NCBI RefSeq assembly: GCF_018771565.1
Contig: NZ_CP076326.1
Coordinates: 1,116,001-1,180,000, forward strand
Direction: 5' to 3'
Length of the DNA: 64,000 nucleotides
DNA from: Thermoflexus hugenholtzii
GTDB taxonomy: Bacteria > Chloroflexota > Anaerolineae > Thermoflexales > Thermoflexaceae
Position numbers and translations under genes: made by a program
Part shown: positions 16,434 through 24,043 of the stretch, one piece after another
Numbering within the stretch: the stretch's first letter is position 1
How the letters are laid out: each line of letters starts with the position of its first letter
The notes under the pieces: model-generated
The model's database searches: none
What the model saw: only the letters and a program-made list of their open reading frames with translations
Told to the model about the DNA's origin: nothing

Positions 16434-16818
16434 CGATCCCCGGTATCCCAAAGAGGCCATCGTGGCCGGCTATTATCTGCACAACCTCTACAACGCATGC
16501 GAGAACATCTTCCGCCGGATCGCAGAGGCCTTCGAGAACGAGATCCCCGACCCCACGCGTGGGCATGCGCTGCTGCTGGAGCGGATGGGACGGGAGATCG
16601 AGGGAATCCGCCCCCGCGTGCTCCGGGAGGAGACCTTACGCCTCCTGGATGAGCTGCGACGGTTCCGGCACGTGTTCCGCACCCTCTATCGCTTCGACCT
16701 GGATCCGGAGCGCGTGGCCCGGGCGCGGCAGGACGCCTTCCGTCTGGAGTCGCTGCTGGAGGCGGATCTTCAAGGCTTTCTGGAATTCCTGAGCCGAATG
16801 GAAGAGGGAACCTCCTGA
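16342..16818 (+). CDS. HepT-like (DUF86-related) helical protein
   Basis: This 158-aa, all-helical protein sits directly behind the MNT-type gene, with which it overlaps by 92 bp. The sequence FRRIAEAFENEIPDP resembles the HepT/DUF86 family near residue 58. RRFRHVFRTLYRFDLD near residue 113 could be the R-x(4-6)-H RNase motif region of HepT, though spacing is not canonical (R-F-R-H-V-F-R-T-L-Y). The pair would form a type VII toxin-antitoxin-like unit. It ends 5 bp before the convergent glycosidase gene. The family call comes from neighbour plus pattern and is less sure than that of its partner. Confidence 0.7.
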   Translation: MSERLRVLRSDLQAEWTHIRRIYSALRETPDDPRYPKEAIVAGYYLHNLYNACENIFRRIAEAFENEIPDPTRGHALLLERMGREIEGIRPRVLREETLRLLDELRRFRHVFRTLYRFDLDPERVARARQDAFRLESLLEADLQGFLEFLSRMEEGTS

Positions 16819-16822
16819 GCCA

Positions 16823-18682
16823 TCAGCGGAGAGGACCCTCGAAGAACCGGCGATGGCCTCGCTGGTGCGCCCACAGGGCCCAGGCCAGGAAGCCGGCCAG
16901 GCTGGCCATCGCCGCCCCCGTGCGCACGATGCCCGTCTGCGGATCGATGGACTCGCATGCCAGGCCCCCGTCCAGGGGCGCGCGCCGCACCACCTCCAGG
17001 ATCCCCGGATCCGGATCGGTGAGCAGGCGGTTGGCCAGGTCGAAGACCCCCGGGAAGGGGAAATGGGGCGAGCCCGGCCCGCCGAAGGGTCCGGGGAAGA
17101 AATAAGGGTTCGCCGGCGAGGCCAACCAGCGCACCGTGTTCCGGTAAATTGGATCCTCCGGATCGCAGAACCCATAATAGGCGAGCAGGCGCAGGCTCCC
17201 GGGCGGCTCCTCCCGCAGCTCCCACCGACCCTGGCGATCCCGCGCCCAGGCCCACATCGGCCCTTCCGGCCCCTCCACGATCCCATGTTGGCGGATCGCC
17301 TCGGCCAGCTGCTCCGCCTCCGCTTCCCAGCGCGCCGCCTCCACTTCGGCGCCCTGGCGCCGGAGAAGATCCGCCGCCGCCCGGAAGGCCGCCCAGACCA
17401 GGACGTTGTCGTAGATGACCAGGGGATAGTCCGTGGGGTCGTCCGTCGGGAGCAGGAAGGTCTCATACAGACCAGTCTCCGGATCCCGATGGGCCGTGAT
17501 CTCCTGCAGGAGGAGGGGGATGGCCTCCGCGATCGCCGGCTCGCGGAGGAGGTTCACATCCCCTGTATCACGGACATATCGCCAGAGGGCCAAGAGGGGC
17601 GCGGCGGCCTGATCCAGCTCGAACCCTGGATACAGAGGGACACCGTTCAGATACAGGGCGTGGTCCGCAATATGCGGAAGATAACGGGGGAGACAGCGCC
17701 GCAGCAACTGACGCGCCCGCTCCGCGTCCACCAGCACGATCGCAGGGAAAGACCAGAGGAACGCATCGCGGCTCCAGAAGGCCCCGCTCACGTAATACAG
17801 GGGGCTCCGCGAGGTCACCATCACCGGAGCCCCTGTGTCCAGACAGTCGCCCTGGCTGAAAAAGTAAGCGAAGAAGAGGTTTTCGTTGAGGCGGGCGGCC
17901 AGCTCCGGGTCCTCCAGGGGAAGGGCCCGGCTTTCCAGCCAGCGCCGCGTCTCGCGCAGGAGCGCCGTCGCGCCGCGACGCCGCAGATGCAGCGCACCCG
18001 TCCGGGCGCCGTCCCCATCCGGCGCCACCGCCACATAAAGGACGGCTTCCAGGTTTTCCCCGGGATGGAGATCCCGCGTCTGAAAGCATCGATAGGCAAA
18101 GGGCTGTTCCGAGGTGATCTCCAGGGAAAGGGGGGCTTCCACCTGCCAGCCCAGGGCCAGAAGCGGAAGGCCGGCCTGGAACTCGGCCACCCCGCTTCCG
18201 GTCCACGGATCCCGCCCGCCGCTCCACGTCCCGGGGAGGGGCCGGGAGGCGAAGCGGGAGAGGAGCGCCTTCATCCATCGCCCCTCGAAGCCGAGGATGA
18301 CCTGCCGGGGGGAGCCGCTGCGGAGGGTCACGCGGACCTGATACACCAGCCCCCGCTCAGCGATAGGGGCCCACAGGCGACCCTCGACCTCCACGTCCTC
18401 GGCCCGGAAACGCCAGGTGGGGATCCAGAAGCCCTCGCGGGACCACTCCAGACGGCCCCCCCAGTCCACCGCCTGGCCGTCCACCGTCAGGAAGGGACGG
18501 ATCAGCGGATCCCCCTCGGCCTCCAGCAGGCCGTTGAGATGCTCGTGGAGCACGCCCAGGCGCCACAGGCTCCCATCCCGCCGATCGATCAGCGGGAGGG
18601 AGATCCAGAGGTTCCCGGTGGGCAGGAACGGCGGAGGCTCCTCCAGGACGGGAGGGCGAGTGATCAGCGGATGCGCGCTCAT
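16823..18682 (-). CDS. six-hairpin glycosidase-like protein
   Basis: This 619-aa protein has an N-terminal beta-rich part (residues 1-250: GNLWISLPLIDRRDG, WIPTWRFRAEDVEVEGRLW) followed by an (alpha/alpha)6 barrel (FFSQGDCLDTGAPV, GAFWSRDAFLWSFPAIVLVD, ETGLYETFLLP, GPMWAWARDRQGRW). This is the layout of metal-independent glycoside hydrolases of the GH15/GH65/GH125-like group. No signal peptide is seen, so it would act in the cytoplasm on an imported oligosaccharide. The start at 18682 overlaps the stop of the truncated permease gene by 4 bp, so the gene belongs to the ROK-led locus. The exact GH family and substrate are not determined. Confidence 0.75.
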   Translation of the reverse strand: MSAHPLITRPPVLEEPPPFLPTGNLWISLPLIDRRDGSLWRLGVLHEHLNGLLEAEGDPLIRPFLTVDGQAVDWGGRLEWSREGFWIPTWRFRAEDVEVEGRLWAPIAERGLVYQVRVTLRSGSPRQVILGFEGRWMKALLSRFASRPLPGTWSGGRDPWTGSGVAEFQAGLPLLALGWQVEAPLSLEITSEQPFAYRCFQTRDLHPGENLEAVLYVAVAPDGDGARTGALHLRRRGATALLRETRRWLESRALPLEDPELAARLNENLFFAYFFSQGDCLDTGAPVMVTSRSPLYYVSGAFWSRDAFLWSFPAIVLVDAERARQLLRRCLPRYLPHIADHALYLNGVPLYPGFELDQAAAPLLALWRYVRDTGDVNLLREPAIAEAIPLLLQEITAHRDPETGLYETFLLPTDDPTDYPLVIYDNVLVWAAFRAAADLLRRQGAEVEAARWEAEAEQLAEAIRQHGIVEGPEGPMWAWARDRQGRWELREEPPGSLRLLAYYGFCDPEDPIYRNTVRWLASPANPYFFPGPFGGPGSPHFPFPGVFDLANRLLTDPDPGILEVVRRAPLDGGLACESIDPQTGIVRTGAAMASLAGFLAWALWAHQRGHRRFFEGPLR

Positions 18683-18930
18683 CCCTTCATCCCCGTCAGG
18701 GCGATGCCCTCGATGATCTGACGCTGCAACAGGAAGAACACCACCAGCATCGGGAGGGCGGCGATCAACGCCCCCGCCATCTGCCAGTGAATGTTCGTCC
18801 CGTATTGCTCCGAGAAGAACTGCAAGCCAACCGGGATCGTGCGGCTGGCATCCGAGCTGGTGATGATCAGTGGCCAGAGGAACTCTTCCCATGCGCCCAG
18901 AAAAAGGAATACGCCCGCCACCACCGCTCC
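18679..18930 (-). pseudogene. C-terminal remnant of a CUT1 sugar permease (MalG type)
   Basis: About 80 codons remain (FLFLGAWEEFLWPLIITSSD, TIPVGLQFFSEQYG, RQIIEGIALTGMKG). These are the last two membrane segments and the C-terminal GxxKG end of MalG-type permeases. The first roughly 200 residues, including the EAA loop, are missing. Going upstream, the sequence changes abruptly at about 18925-18935 into the start of an amidohydrolase gene in a different frame. The 4-bp overlap with the glycosidase gene is retained. No gene for the binding protein or first permease remains, so the importer is dead. Confidence 0.85.
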
Positions 18931-19085
18931 TGATACCAGCGGGCATCCCGACGCAGGCGCTCCAGTTTCTCCGCCCCGAAGCGGGTCACGTAACGGGCCT
19001 CCCAGTCGGCCAGGTAGCCCTCTGGGACCGGGAAGTGGGCGTGGAAATCGATGATGCGGATCCCCCAGCGGCTGATCCGCGTCAC
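18867..19085 (-). pseudogene. N-terminal remnant of an amidohydrolase gene
   Basis: The frame opens with MTRISRWGIRIIDFHAHFPV, in which DFHAH is the N-terminal HxH metal motif of amidohydrolase-2-type enzymes. It keeps a helical stretch to about RRDARWYQERWWR, then runs into permease sequence in the wrong frame and stops at 18867. An intact enzyme would need about 250 to 300 more residues. Its start overlaps the ROK stop by 4 bp (19082-19085), so it was once the second gene of the operon. It marks one side of a deletion. Confidence 0.8.
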
Positions 19086-20296
19086 TGGAGCGCCCTCCGG
19101 ATCTGCATCAATCCCTCCAGCTCGAAGATGGCATAAGCCACCGCTCCCAGCACGCCTGCCCGATCCCCCAGGGCGGAGAGGCGGAGCTCCGGCATAGCGG
19201 GGACCACCCCTTCCAGCCGGCGGCGGAGACCGTCCAGCAGGTAAGGGCCGGCGCGGGCCACGCCGCCCCCCAGCACGATCATCTCCGGGTCGACTACCGC
19301 GATCACGCTCGCCAGCATGATCGCCAGATCGTCCATCGTCTCCTCCGCTACCTGAACGGCCAGAGGATCCCCGGCCTCTGCTGCCCGGAACACATCGGTC
19401 GCCTCCAGGCGGCCCGCTTCGATCAAGGGTCGGAGGACGCTCTCCGGGAACTCCCTGGCCCGCTCGATGGCCCGGCGGGCGATGGCCGGCCCTGCCGCGA
19501 GGGTCTCCAGACAGCCGAACGTTTCATACTTCTGATGGAGGAGGGCACGCTCAGGGATCACATAGCCGACCTCGCCCGCCGCATAGTGATGGCCGCGATA
19601 CAGCTCCCCGTTCAGGATCAAACCCGCCCCGATCCCGGTCCCGATGAACACGCAGACCAAGTTCTGCACCCCCTGCCCTACCCCGAACCACCTCTCCCCG
19701 AAGGCCGCGAGATTCACATCGTTCTCCACGAACGTGGGGATATGGAACCGGGCCTCGAGCTCATCCCGCAACGGGAGATCCCGCCACTGAAAAGCCGGCG
19801 CCCAGATCACCCGACCCGCAGTCGGATCGGTTACTCCCGGGGCCCCGATCCCGATCCCTCGCACAACATACCCGCTGGCGCGGGCCTGCTTCAGAAGCAC
19901 CTCGATGGCCGCGATGAGCTGCCCCAGGGCCTCCTCCGGCCTCCCATTGGGTCGGGAGGGACGTCGCACCTCGGCCCGGATCTCCCCGTTCAGGTTGGCG
20001 ACGGCCCCAACCAGATATGTGCCCCCCAGGTCCACGCCGATCAGATGATAGGCCTCATGGTTCAGGTAAAGGGCCCGAGGGCGCCGTCCAGAGGACCGGC
20101 GAGCCCCCGGCTCCGATTCACGTTCGATCACCAGACCCTCCTCCAGCAGTTGTCCGACCAGACGGGTGACGGTCGCCGGGCTGAGGCCCAGCACCCGTCC
20201 CAGCTCCGCCCGCGAGAGCCCGGGCCGTTCCCGAATCCGCTGCAGGATCGCGGACCGGTTGATCCGCTCCAACACCTCCGGCCGCCCCGGATGCAT
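19082..20296 (-). CDS. ROK-family transcriptional regulator (NagC/XylR type)
   Basis: This 404-aa protein has an N-terminal winged helix (RSAILQRIRERPGLSRAELG, LSPATVTRLVGQLLEEGLV) and a ROK sugar-kinase-like domain with the ATP loop IGVDLGGTYLVGAV, GIGIGAPGVTD, the catalytic-type Asp in FVENDVNLAAFGE and GTGIGAGLILNG. The ROK zinc motif is degenerate: where the family has CxCGxxGC it reads KYETFGCLETLA, keeping a single Cys. The ATG at 20296 has GGAGGGG nine bases upstream; a GTG at 20314 is possible. It should repress the sugar locus that it heads. A promoter overlapping a palindrome lies just upstream. Confidence 0.9.
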   Translation of the reverse strand: MHPGRPEVLERINRSAILQRIRERPGLSRAELGRVLGLSPATVTRLVGQLLEEGLVIERESEPGARRSSGRRPRALYLNHEAYHLIGVDLGGTYLVGAVANLNGEIRAEVRRPSRPNGRPEEALGQLIAAIEVLLKQARASGYVVRGIGIGAPGVTDPTAGRVIWAPAFQWRDLPLRDELEARFHIPTFVENDVNLAAFGERWFGVGQGVQNLVCVFIGTGIGAGLILNGELYRGHHYAAGEVGYVIPERALLHQKYETFGCLETLAAGPAIARRAIERAREFPESVLRPLIEAGRLEATDVFRAAEAGDPLAVQVAEETMDDLAIMLASVIAVVDPEMIVLGGGVARAGPYLLDGLRRRLEGVVPAMPELRLSALGDRAGVLGAVAYAIFELEGLMQIRRALQ

Positions 20297-20344
20297 TCCC
20301 GAAATCCCCTCCACAACCTCCTCTCTGCCAACCAGTTTAATTTC

Positions 20345-20372
20345 ATTCTAAAAGAAAATTTTGTTTTGTCAA
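20345..20372 (-). promoter_or_regulatory. promoter with embedded palindromic operator for the ROK locus
   Basis: Read on the minus strand, TTGACA (20372-20367) and TAGAAT (20350-20345) are spaced by exactly 16 bp. The spacer is an imperfect palindrome (plus strand AAAGAAAATTTTGTTT, 20351-20366, one mismatched pair). AT-rich palindromes of this sort are typical NagC/ROK operators, so autoregulation by the downstream ROK protein is likely. Confidence 0.75.
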
Positions 20373-20438
20373 GGGGGAAAGTCTTGGGGGAGGAGTGGAG
20401 CGGAGGCCCACGTCCTCCGGGGGTAGAGCAGAGGGATC

Positions 20439-20936
20439 CTACGGGTTCCTCGGCTTGGCTTCGAGGGCGATCTGGACCGCCTGGGCGCGGATGATGAGCT
20501 CCGGGCCCAGCATGCCCTGCATCAGCGGGGTGATCAGCGGCATCGTGTAGATCACCGTCACGGTGATGGGATCCCCCTCATAGATCACCGGGGTGGCCGA
20601 AGACCCCTGGTTCGGCTCCACGACCACCGCAATCCGGCTGGGATCCACCAGGGAGAAGGGGATCCAGCGGGTCTCGCTCAGGGCCCGGGTGTAGGCCCGA
20701 TACTGCACGTTGTTCGGATCCGTGCACTGGACGTCCGGGTCCGCGTCCGGTGGGAGCGAATCGTTGGGGTTCCGGCAGTAGGGGTTCACCGCCGCGTAGA
20801 GGGCCCCCTCCGCGGCGGCGTCGTGGATCGCCAGCCAGGCCACGAAGGCCCGCCCCAGATCGATCAACCCCATGACCAGCAGCAGCAACACCGTCAGGCT
20901 CAGCGCCAGCTCCACCAGCCCCTGTCCTCGCCGCAT
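20439..20936 (-). CDS. TadE-like minor pilin
   Basis: This 165-aa protein opens with RRGQGLVELALSLTVLLLLV, the short basic leader and hydrophobic helix of TadE-type pseudopilins, followed by a soluble C-terminal domain with two Cys pairs (NPYCRNPND, VQCTDPNN). It would be membrane-anchored and exported with the Flp/tad system. It is the last of three tad-type genes in a row. No tadA ATPase, tadB/C platform or flp major pilin gene is nearby. Confidence 0.85.
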   Translation of the reverse strand: MRRGQGLVELALSLTVLLLLVMGLIDLGRAFVAWLAIHDAAAEGALYAAVNPYCRNPNDSLPPDADPDVQCTDPNNVQYRAYTRALSETRWIPFSLVDPSRIAVVVEPNQGSSATPVIYEGDPITVTVIYTMPLITPLMQGMLGPELIIRAQAVQIALEAKPRNP

Positions 20937-20945
20937 CCATTCCTC

Positions 20946-22289
20946 CTATCGGATCAACTTCATCCGCGGCCGCCCCAGCGGGCCCAGGCCCTGCTGAGCG
21001 ATGATGGAGATCTTGCTGCCCGAGAGATCGATCCGCCAGGCCAGGATGGCCCCCGCGTCGGTCACGATGTTGCCCGCGCTGGACATGCGGACCAGTCCGA
21101 CGGGCGCGTAGATCAGGCCGTTCCAGTAAATGTTGGGGGAACTGACCTGGATCACCGGCGTGGAGGCATCCTTCACCGGGCTGAAGAACAGGAGGTTCCT
21201 CGCGGTGTAGGCATACAGCGGGGAACAATCCGGGAGATTGTCCCCGTTGATGTCGGGGCAGTTCTTCATGTCCACATTGATCCGCCCGGTCGCGGCCACG
21301 GTGATGGTGATGGGCGTGGTCCAGCCGCTGGGGATCTTCACGGTCACATCCCCGTTCACAAAATAAAGCGCTTCGTTCGCCAGCCGGTAAGTGCTGAGGG
21401 TGTTCGAACCGCAGGAGCCCTGCGTGGGCGTATAGGGAGCCGTCGGGTCCAGGGTCACCCCCTGGGCGGAGGAGGGCTGCAGACAGAATTTCCGCCCAGC
21501 ATCCTGCCAGTAAGTCCCTCCCGGCTGGAACTGGTTGATGGTATACAACGGCTCGAGGATGATCGGCGAGGCTCCTTCACATCCCAGCCCGGCGTCGTTC
21601 AGGCCATACGCCTCTCCTCCATATTCGCACACCCCGTTCTCCAGCACCACGTGAGGGGCTTTGCTGGGATCCGCGCTTGTGAGGTTCAGGCCGGCATTCG
21701 AGTGAATCCCCCCGTTGATGTAGATGTCGCTCCCGCTCAGGTTCAGGGCGTTCTGATAGCAGGGCCCGTTCGTGTTTTCATTCTTGCACAGGGCGGTCAG
21801 GGCGTATTCGCCCGAGCTCCAGCCCGGGGAATAGATCGCCGTGGCCTGGGCTCGCACCTCCAGCCAGGCGTGGCCGATCACTGCCGCCAAGAAGGACCGG
21901 AAGGGGTTCCGGACCACCACCGCTATCCCCCGGGCGTTTGGAGGGACAGCGCCCGCCGGGATGGGGATCTGCTCCGCCTCCGAGATGTAGTAGAAAGCCT
22001 GGACGTTCGCGTTCTGGGCATCCCCCGGCTGTCCGCCGGCGTCCGGGATCCCCTGGGCCTCGACGACGGAATGGATGGCCTGCAGGATCGCCGTCTCACC
22101 GCCAACCCCATGCTGGGCAAACCACAACGCCCGCGTCCCGGCCAGCGCCCCTGCGTCCGCGGCGTTCTGAGCCCGCCGTCGCTGGGCATAAGCCTGGTTG
22201 CCATCGATGGCCAGGGCCGCCAGCCCGATCAGGGCCGTCAGCATCAGCGCCACCAGCACCAGCGTTTGACCGGAGCGTCCTCGCCCCAT
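20946..22289 (-). CDS. TadG-like Flp pilus-assembly/surface protein
   Basis: The 447-aa product begins with GQTLVLVALMLTALIGLAAL and DGNQAYAQRRRAQNAADAGA, the classic TadG/DUF2134 start. The rest is a long secreted region containing GGIHSNAGLNL and repeated Asn/Gly-rich segments that look beta-rich. Several Cys residues are present (ALCKNENTNGPC, GVCEYGG), suggesting disulfide bonds outside the cell. It lies between two TadE-like genes with gaps of 9 and 19 bp, so the three are probably co-transcribed. Confidence 0.85.
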   Translation of the reverse strand: MGRGRSGQTLVLVALMLTALIGLAALAIDGNQAYAQRRRAQNAADAGALAGTRALWFAQHGVGGETAILQAIHSVVEAQGIPDAGGQPGDAQNANVQAFYYISEAEQIPIPAGAVPPNARGIAVVVRNPFRSFLAAVIGHAWLEVRAQATAIYSPGWSSGEYALTALCKNENTNGPCYQNALNLSGSDIYINGGIHSNAGLNLTSADPSKAPHVVLENGVCEYGGEAYGLNDAGLGCEGASPIILEPLYTINQFQPGGTYWQDAGRKFCLQPSSAQGVTLDPTAPYTPTQGSCGSNTLSTYRLANEALYFVNGDVTVKIPSGWTTPITITVAATGRINVDMKNCPDINGDNLPDCSPLYAYTARNLLFFSPVKDASTPVIQVSSPNIYWNGLIYAPVGLVRMSSAGNIVTDAGAILAWRIDLSGSKISIIAQQGLGPLGRPRMKLIR

Positions 22290-22308
22290 GGATCCCCTCC
22301 CTCCCTAT

Positions 22309-22839
22309 TTATGGGCTCGGCAGCTGGCTCGGGCCGAAATACACCCCGTCCGGCGGGAACAGGGTCCGCCCGGCCCGATAGCGGATCGTCACCTGAGGCA
22401 GCAGGGCCTGGATCATCGGCGTCACCGGCGAGACAGTCACCTGAGCATCGATCACCACCCGATCCTCCCGCTTCAGCACGAACTTCTTATCGACCGAGGC
22501 GCACTCCACGGCCGGCTGGAATTGTCCGGTGTCGTAGCGGAAGGATTCGAAATACACAAAGTAAGTGCGCTGCGGGACCAGCGCCTGTTTCGGGGTCAGC
22601 ACCAGCGTGGCCTTCAGGCGATCCAGCAGATCCCCATAGCAAAAGCTGCTCCACTGGGCTTTGGTCATGCTGCCGGTGGGGGCCTGGACGATGGCATACC
22701 GCAGGGCCTCCCGCACGCCCCCGCCCAGCTCCGCATAGACCAGCAGGATCCGCCCGAAATCGGCGATCGCCATCGCCAGAAACAGCAACAAGGGCAACGC
22801 CAGGGCAAACTCCACCAACCCCTGTCCCCTTCGCCGCAT
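22309..22839 (-). CDS. TadE-like minor pilin
   Basis: This 176-aa protein starts with RRRGQGLVEFALALPLLLFL, the TadE signature with basic leader, GQGLVEFAL and a single hydrophobic helix. A C-terminal domain follows with ITVSPVTPMIQALLP-like spacing shared with the neighbouring TadE protein (MPLITPLMQGMLGPEL there). It is the first gene of the three-gene tad-type group. AT-rich sequence about 90 to 140 bases upstream (22915-22985) may hold the promoter. Confidence 0.85.
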   Translation of the reverse strand: MRRRGQGLVEFALALPLLLFLAMAIADFGRILLVYAELGGGVREALRYAIVQAPTGSMTKAQWSSFCYGDLLDRLKATLVLTPKQALVPQRTYFVYFESFRYDTGQFQPAVECASVDKKFVLKREDRVVIDAQVTVSPVTPMIQALLPQVTIRYRAGRTLFPPDGVYFGPSQLPSP

Positions 22840-23444
22840 GATGCCCTCCGGGATCCTCCCGCGGGTCTTCTCTCATTCACTCTCATTCACTATACCGCAC
22901 ATCATCCTTATCCGGATACGCTCCTACCGTTTTCATACGCTGGTTTATAATTTATAACCGCTTGATGCGATAGGGTTTATCTTTACATAACCTGATTGAT
23001 GAGGATCGGTTCGGGATGAAGGGCGGACGCGGCCCTCTCGGGAACCGGGGATCCGCGCGGGCGTGTTGGGCTGCGAAGGAGAGATCTCCGGCGCTCCACG
23101 CTCCGCATGTCCCTTAGGGCTTTCGGTTTCCCGGGCGGGGGAGCCTCCGGCCTCGGGATGGAGGAAGCGGTGAATCGACGCCTTTCGCGGTCGCGGCCCG
23201 GAGCGCCCGGTGCGGTAGCGGAACCGTCCACTGGATCCGCAGGGCGGTATGGAGTTCGGGAGATCGTTGGGATGCTCCCGGAGGCGGATGGGTTCTCCCG
23301 ATGGCTTAGAGGGGAGAAACCATCGTCCGAGGTGGGGGCTGCTGAGGGCGCCTCCTCATTTGGGGGAACTCCTGAGACGGCTGAAGTCCATCGCCAAGCT
23401 AAGTAGAATAAGGGAAATGGATCATATCCTGGAGGAGAATCCCG
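22840..23444. other. 605-bp intergenic region
   Basis: The left part holds a perfect 10-bp tandem duplication (TCTCATTCAC twice, 22871-22890) and an AT-rich stretch with TTTATAATTTATAA near 22945, probably promoter DNA for the tad genes. The right part (about 23000-23400) is GC-rich, is open in several frames and carries one copy of a 41-bp direct repeat. A 99-codon frame at 23107-23406 has no recognisable domain and no clear ribosome site. A -10-like TAGAAT at 23404-23409 may serve the DUF3105 gene. Confidence 0.6.
23174..23214. repeat. 41-bp direct repeat, copy 1
   Basis: Forty-one bases starting ATCGACGCCTTTCGCGGTCG are identical to 23994-24034, which is the 3-prime end of the DUF3105 gene, 820 bp away. 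Here the same DNA is intergenic and would be read in a different frame. Confidence 0.9.
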
Positions 23445-24038
23445 GTGGCAAAGAGAAGGAAAGGGAAGAAGCTGATCCACCGCGCCCCTCATCGATGGCT
23501 GCTGGGAGGGCTGGGGATCGCCCTCCTGCTTCTCATCGCCAGCGGTCTGGGGTGGTGGTTCCGGTCCCAGAGCGCCGCGTATGCCGCCTTTCAAGCAGCC
23601 GTGCTACGAGGCCAGCCCGCGCTCCAGCGCGTGGAATCGTTCCCCGACGAAGGCCGGGCCCACCTGGGACCCGGGGAGCGCGCGACCTATCGAACGGATC
23701 CTCCGACTTCCGGCCCCCACAGCCCGGAATCGGTTCCCCCGGGTTTCTACACCATAGAACAGCCTCCCGAGCGCCTGGTCCACTCCCTGGAACACGGCCT
23801 CGTGGTGATCTACTATGAGGACCCAGGGCCGGAGGCGCTCCGGACGCTCCAGGCGTGGGCGCGCATGTTCAATGGCCCTTGGGATGGGATCGTGGTCGTC
23901 CCCCGGCCCGGGCTCGGGCGGGCGGTGATCCTGACCGCCTGGACCCGCATGCTACGCCTGGAGTCCTTCGACCCAGAGGCCGCGGCCGCCTTCATCGACG
24001 CCTTTCGCGGTCGCGGCCCGGAGCGCCCGGTGCGATAA
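23445..24038 (+). CDS. DUF3105 domain membrane-anchored protein
   Basis: This 197-aa protein has a basic N-terminus, one membrane helix (WLLGGLGIALLLLIASGLGW, residues 19-38) and a DUF3105 domain outside: YRTDPPTSGPH, PPGFYTIEQPPERLVHSLEHG and VVIYYEDP. The conserved His residues in SGPH and HSLEHG suggest a metal site; the function is unknown. The start is a GTG at 23445 behind GGAGG. Its last 14 codons lie in a 41-bp sequence repeated at 23174-23214. It converges on the flippase gene, with 5 bp between the stops. Confidence 0.88.
   Translation: MAKRRKGKKLIHRAPHRWLLGGLGIALLLLIASGLGWWFRSQSAAYAAFQAAVLRGQPALQRVESFPDEGRAHLGPGERATYRTDPPTSGPHSPESVPPGFYTIEQPPERLVHSLEHGLVVIYYEDPGPEALRTLQAWARMFNGPWDGIVVVPRPGLGRAVILTAWTRMLRLESFDPEAAAAFIDAFRGRGPERPVR
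23994..24034. repeat. 41-bp direct repeat, copy 2
   Basis: This copy is identical to 23174-23214 and encodes the C-terminal IDAFRGRGPERPV of the DUF3105 protein. Confidence 0.9.
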
Positions 24039-24043
24039 GGAGT

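Noticed and set aside
23107-23406. 99-codon gene in the 22840-23444 gap
   Set aside because: It has no domain, no good ribosome site and an equally long frame on the other strand. It includes the 41-bp repeat read in a different frame from the DUF3105 gene.
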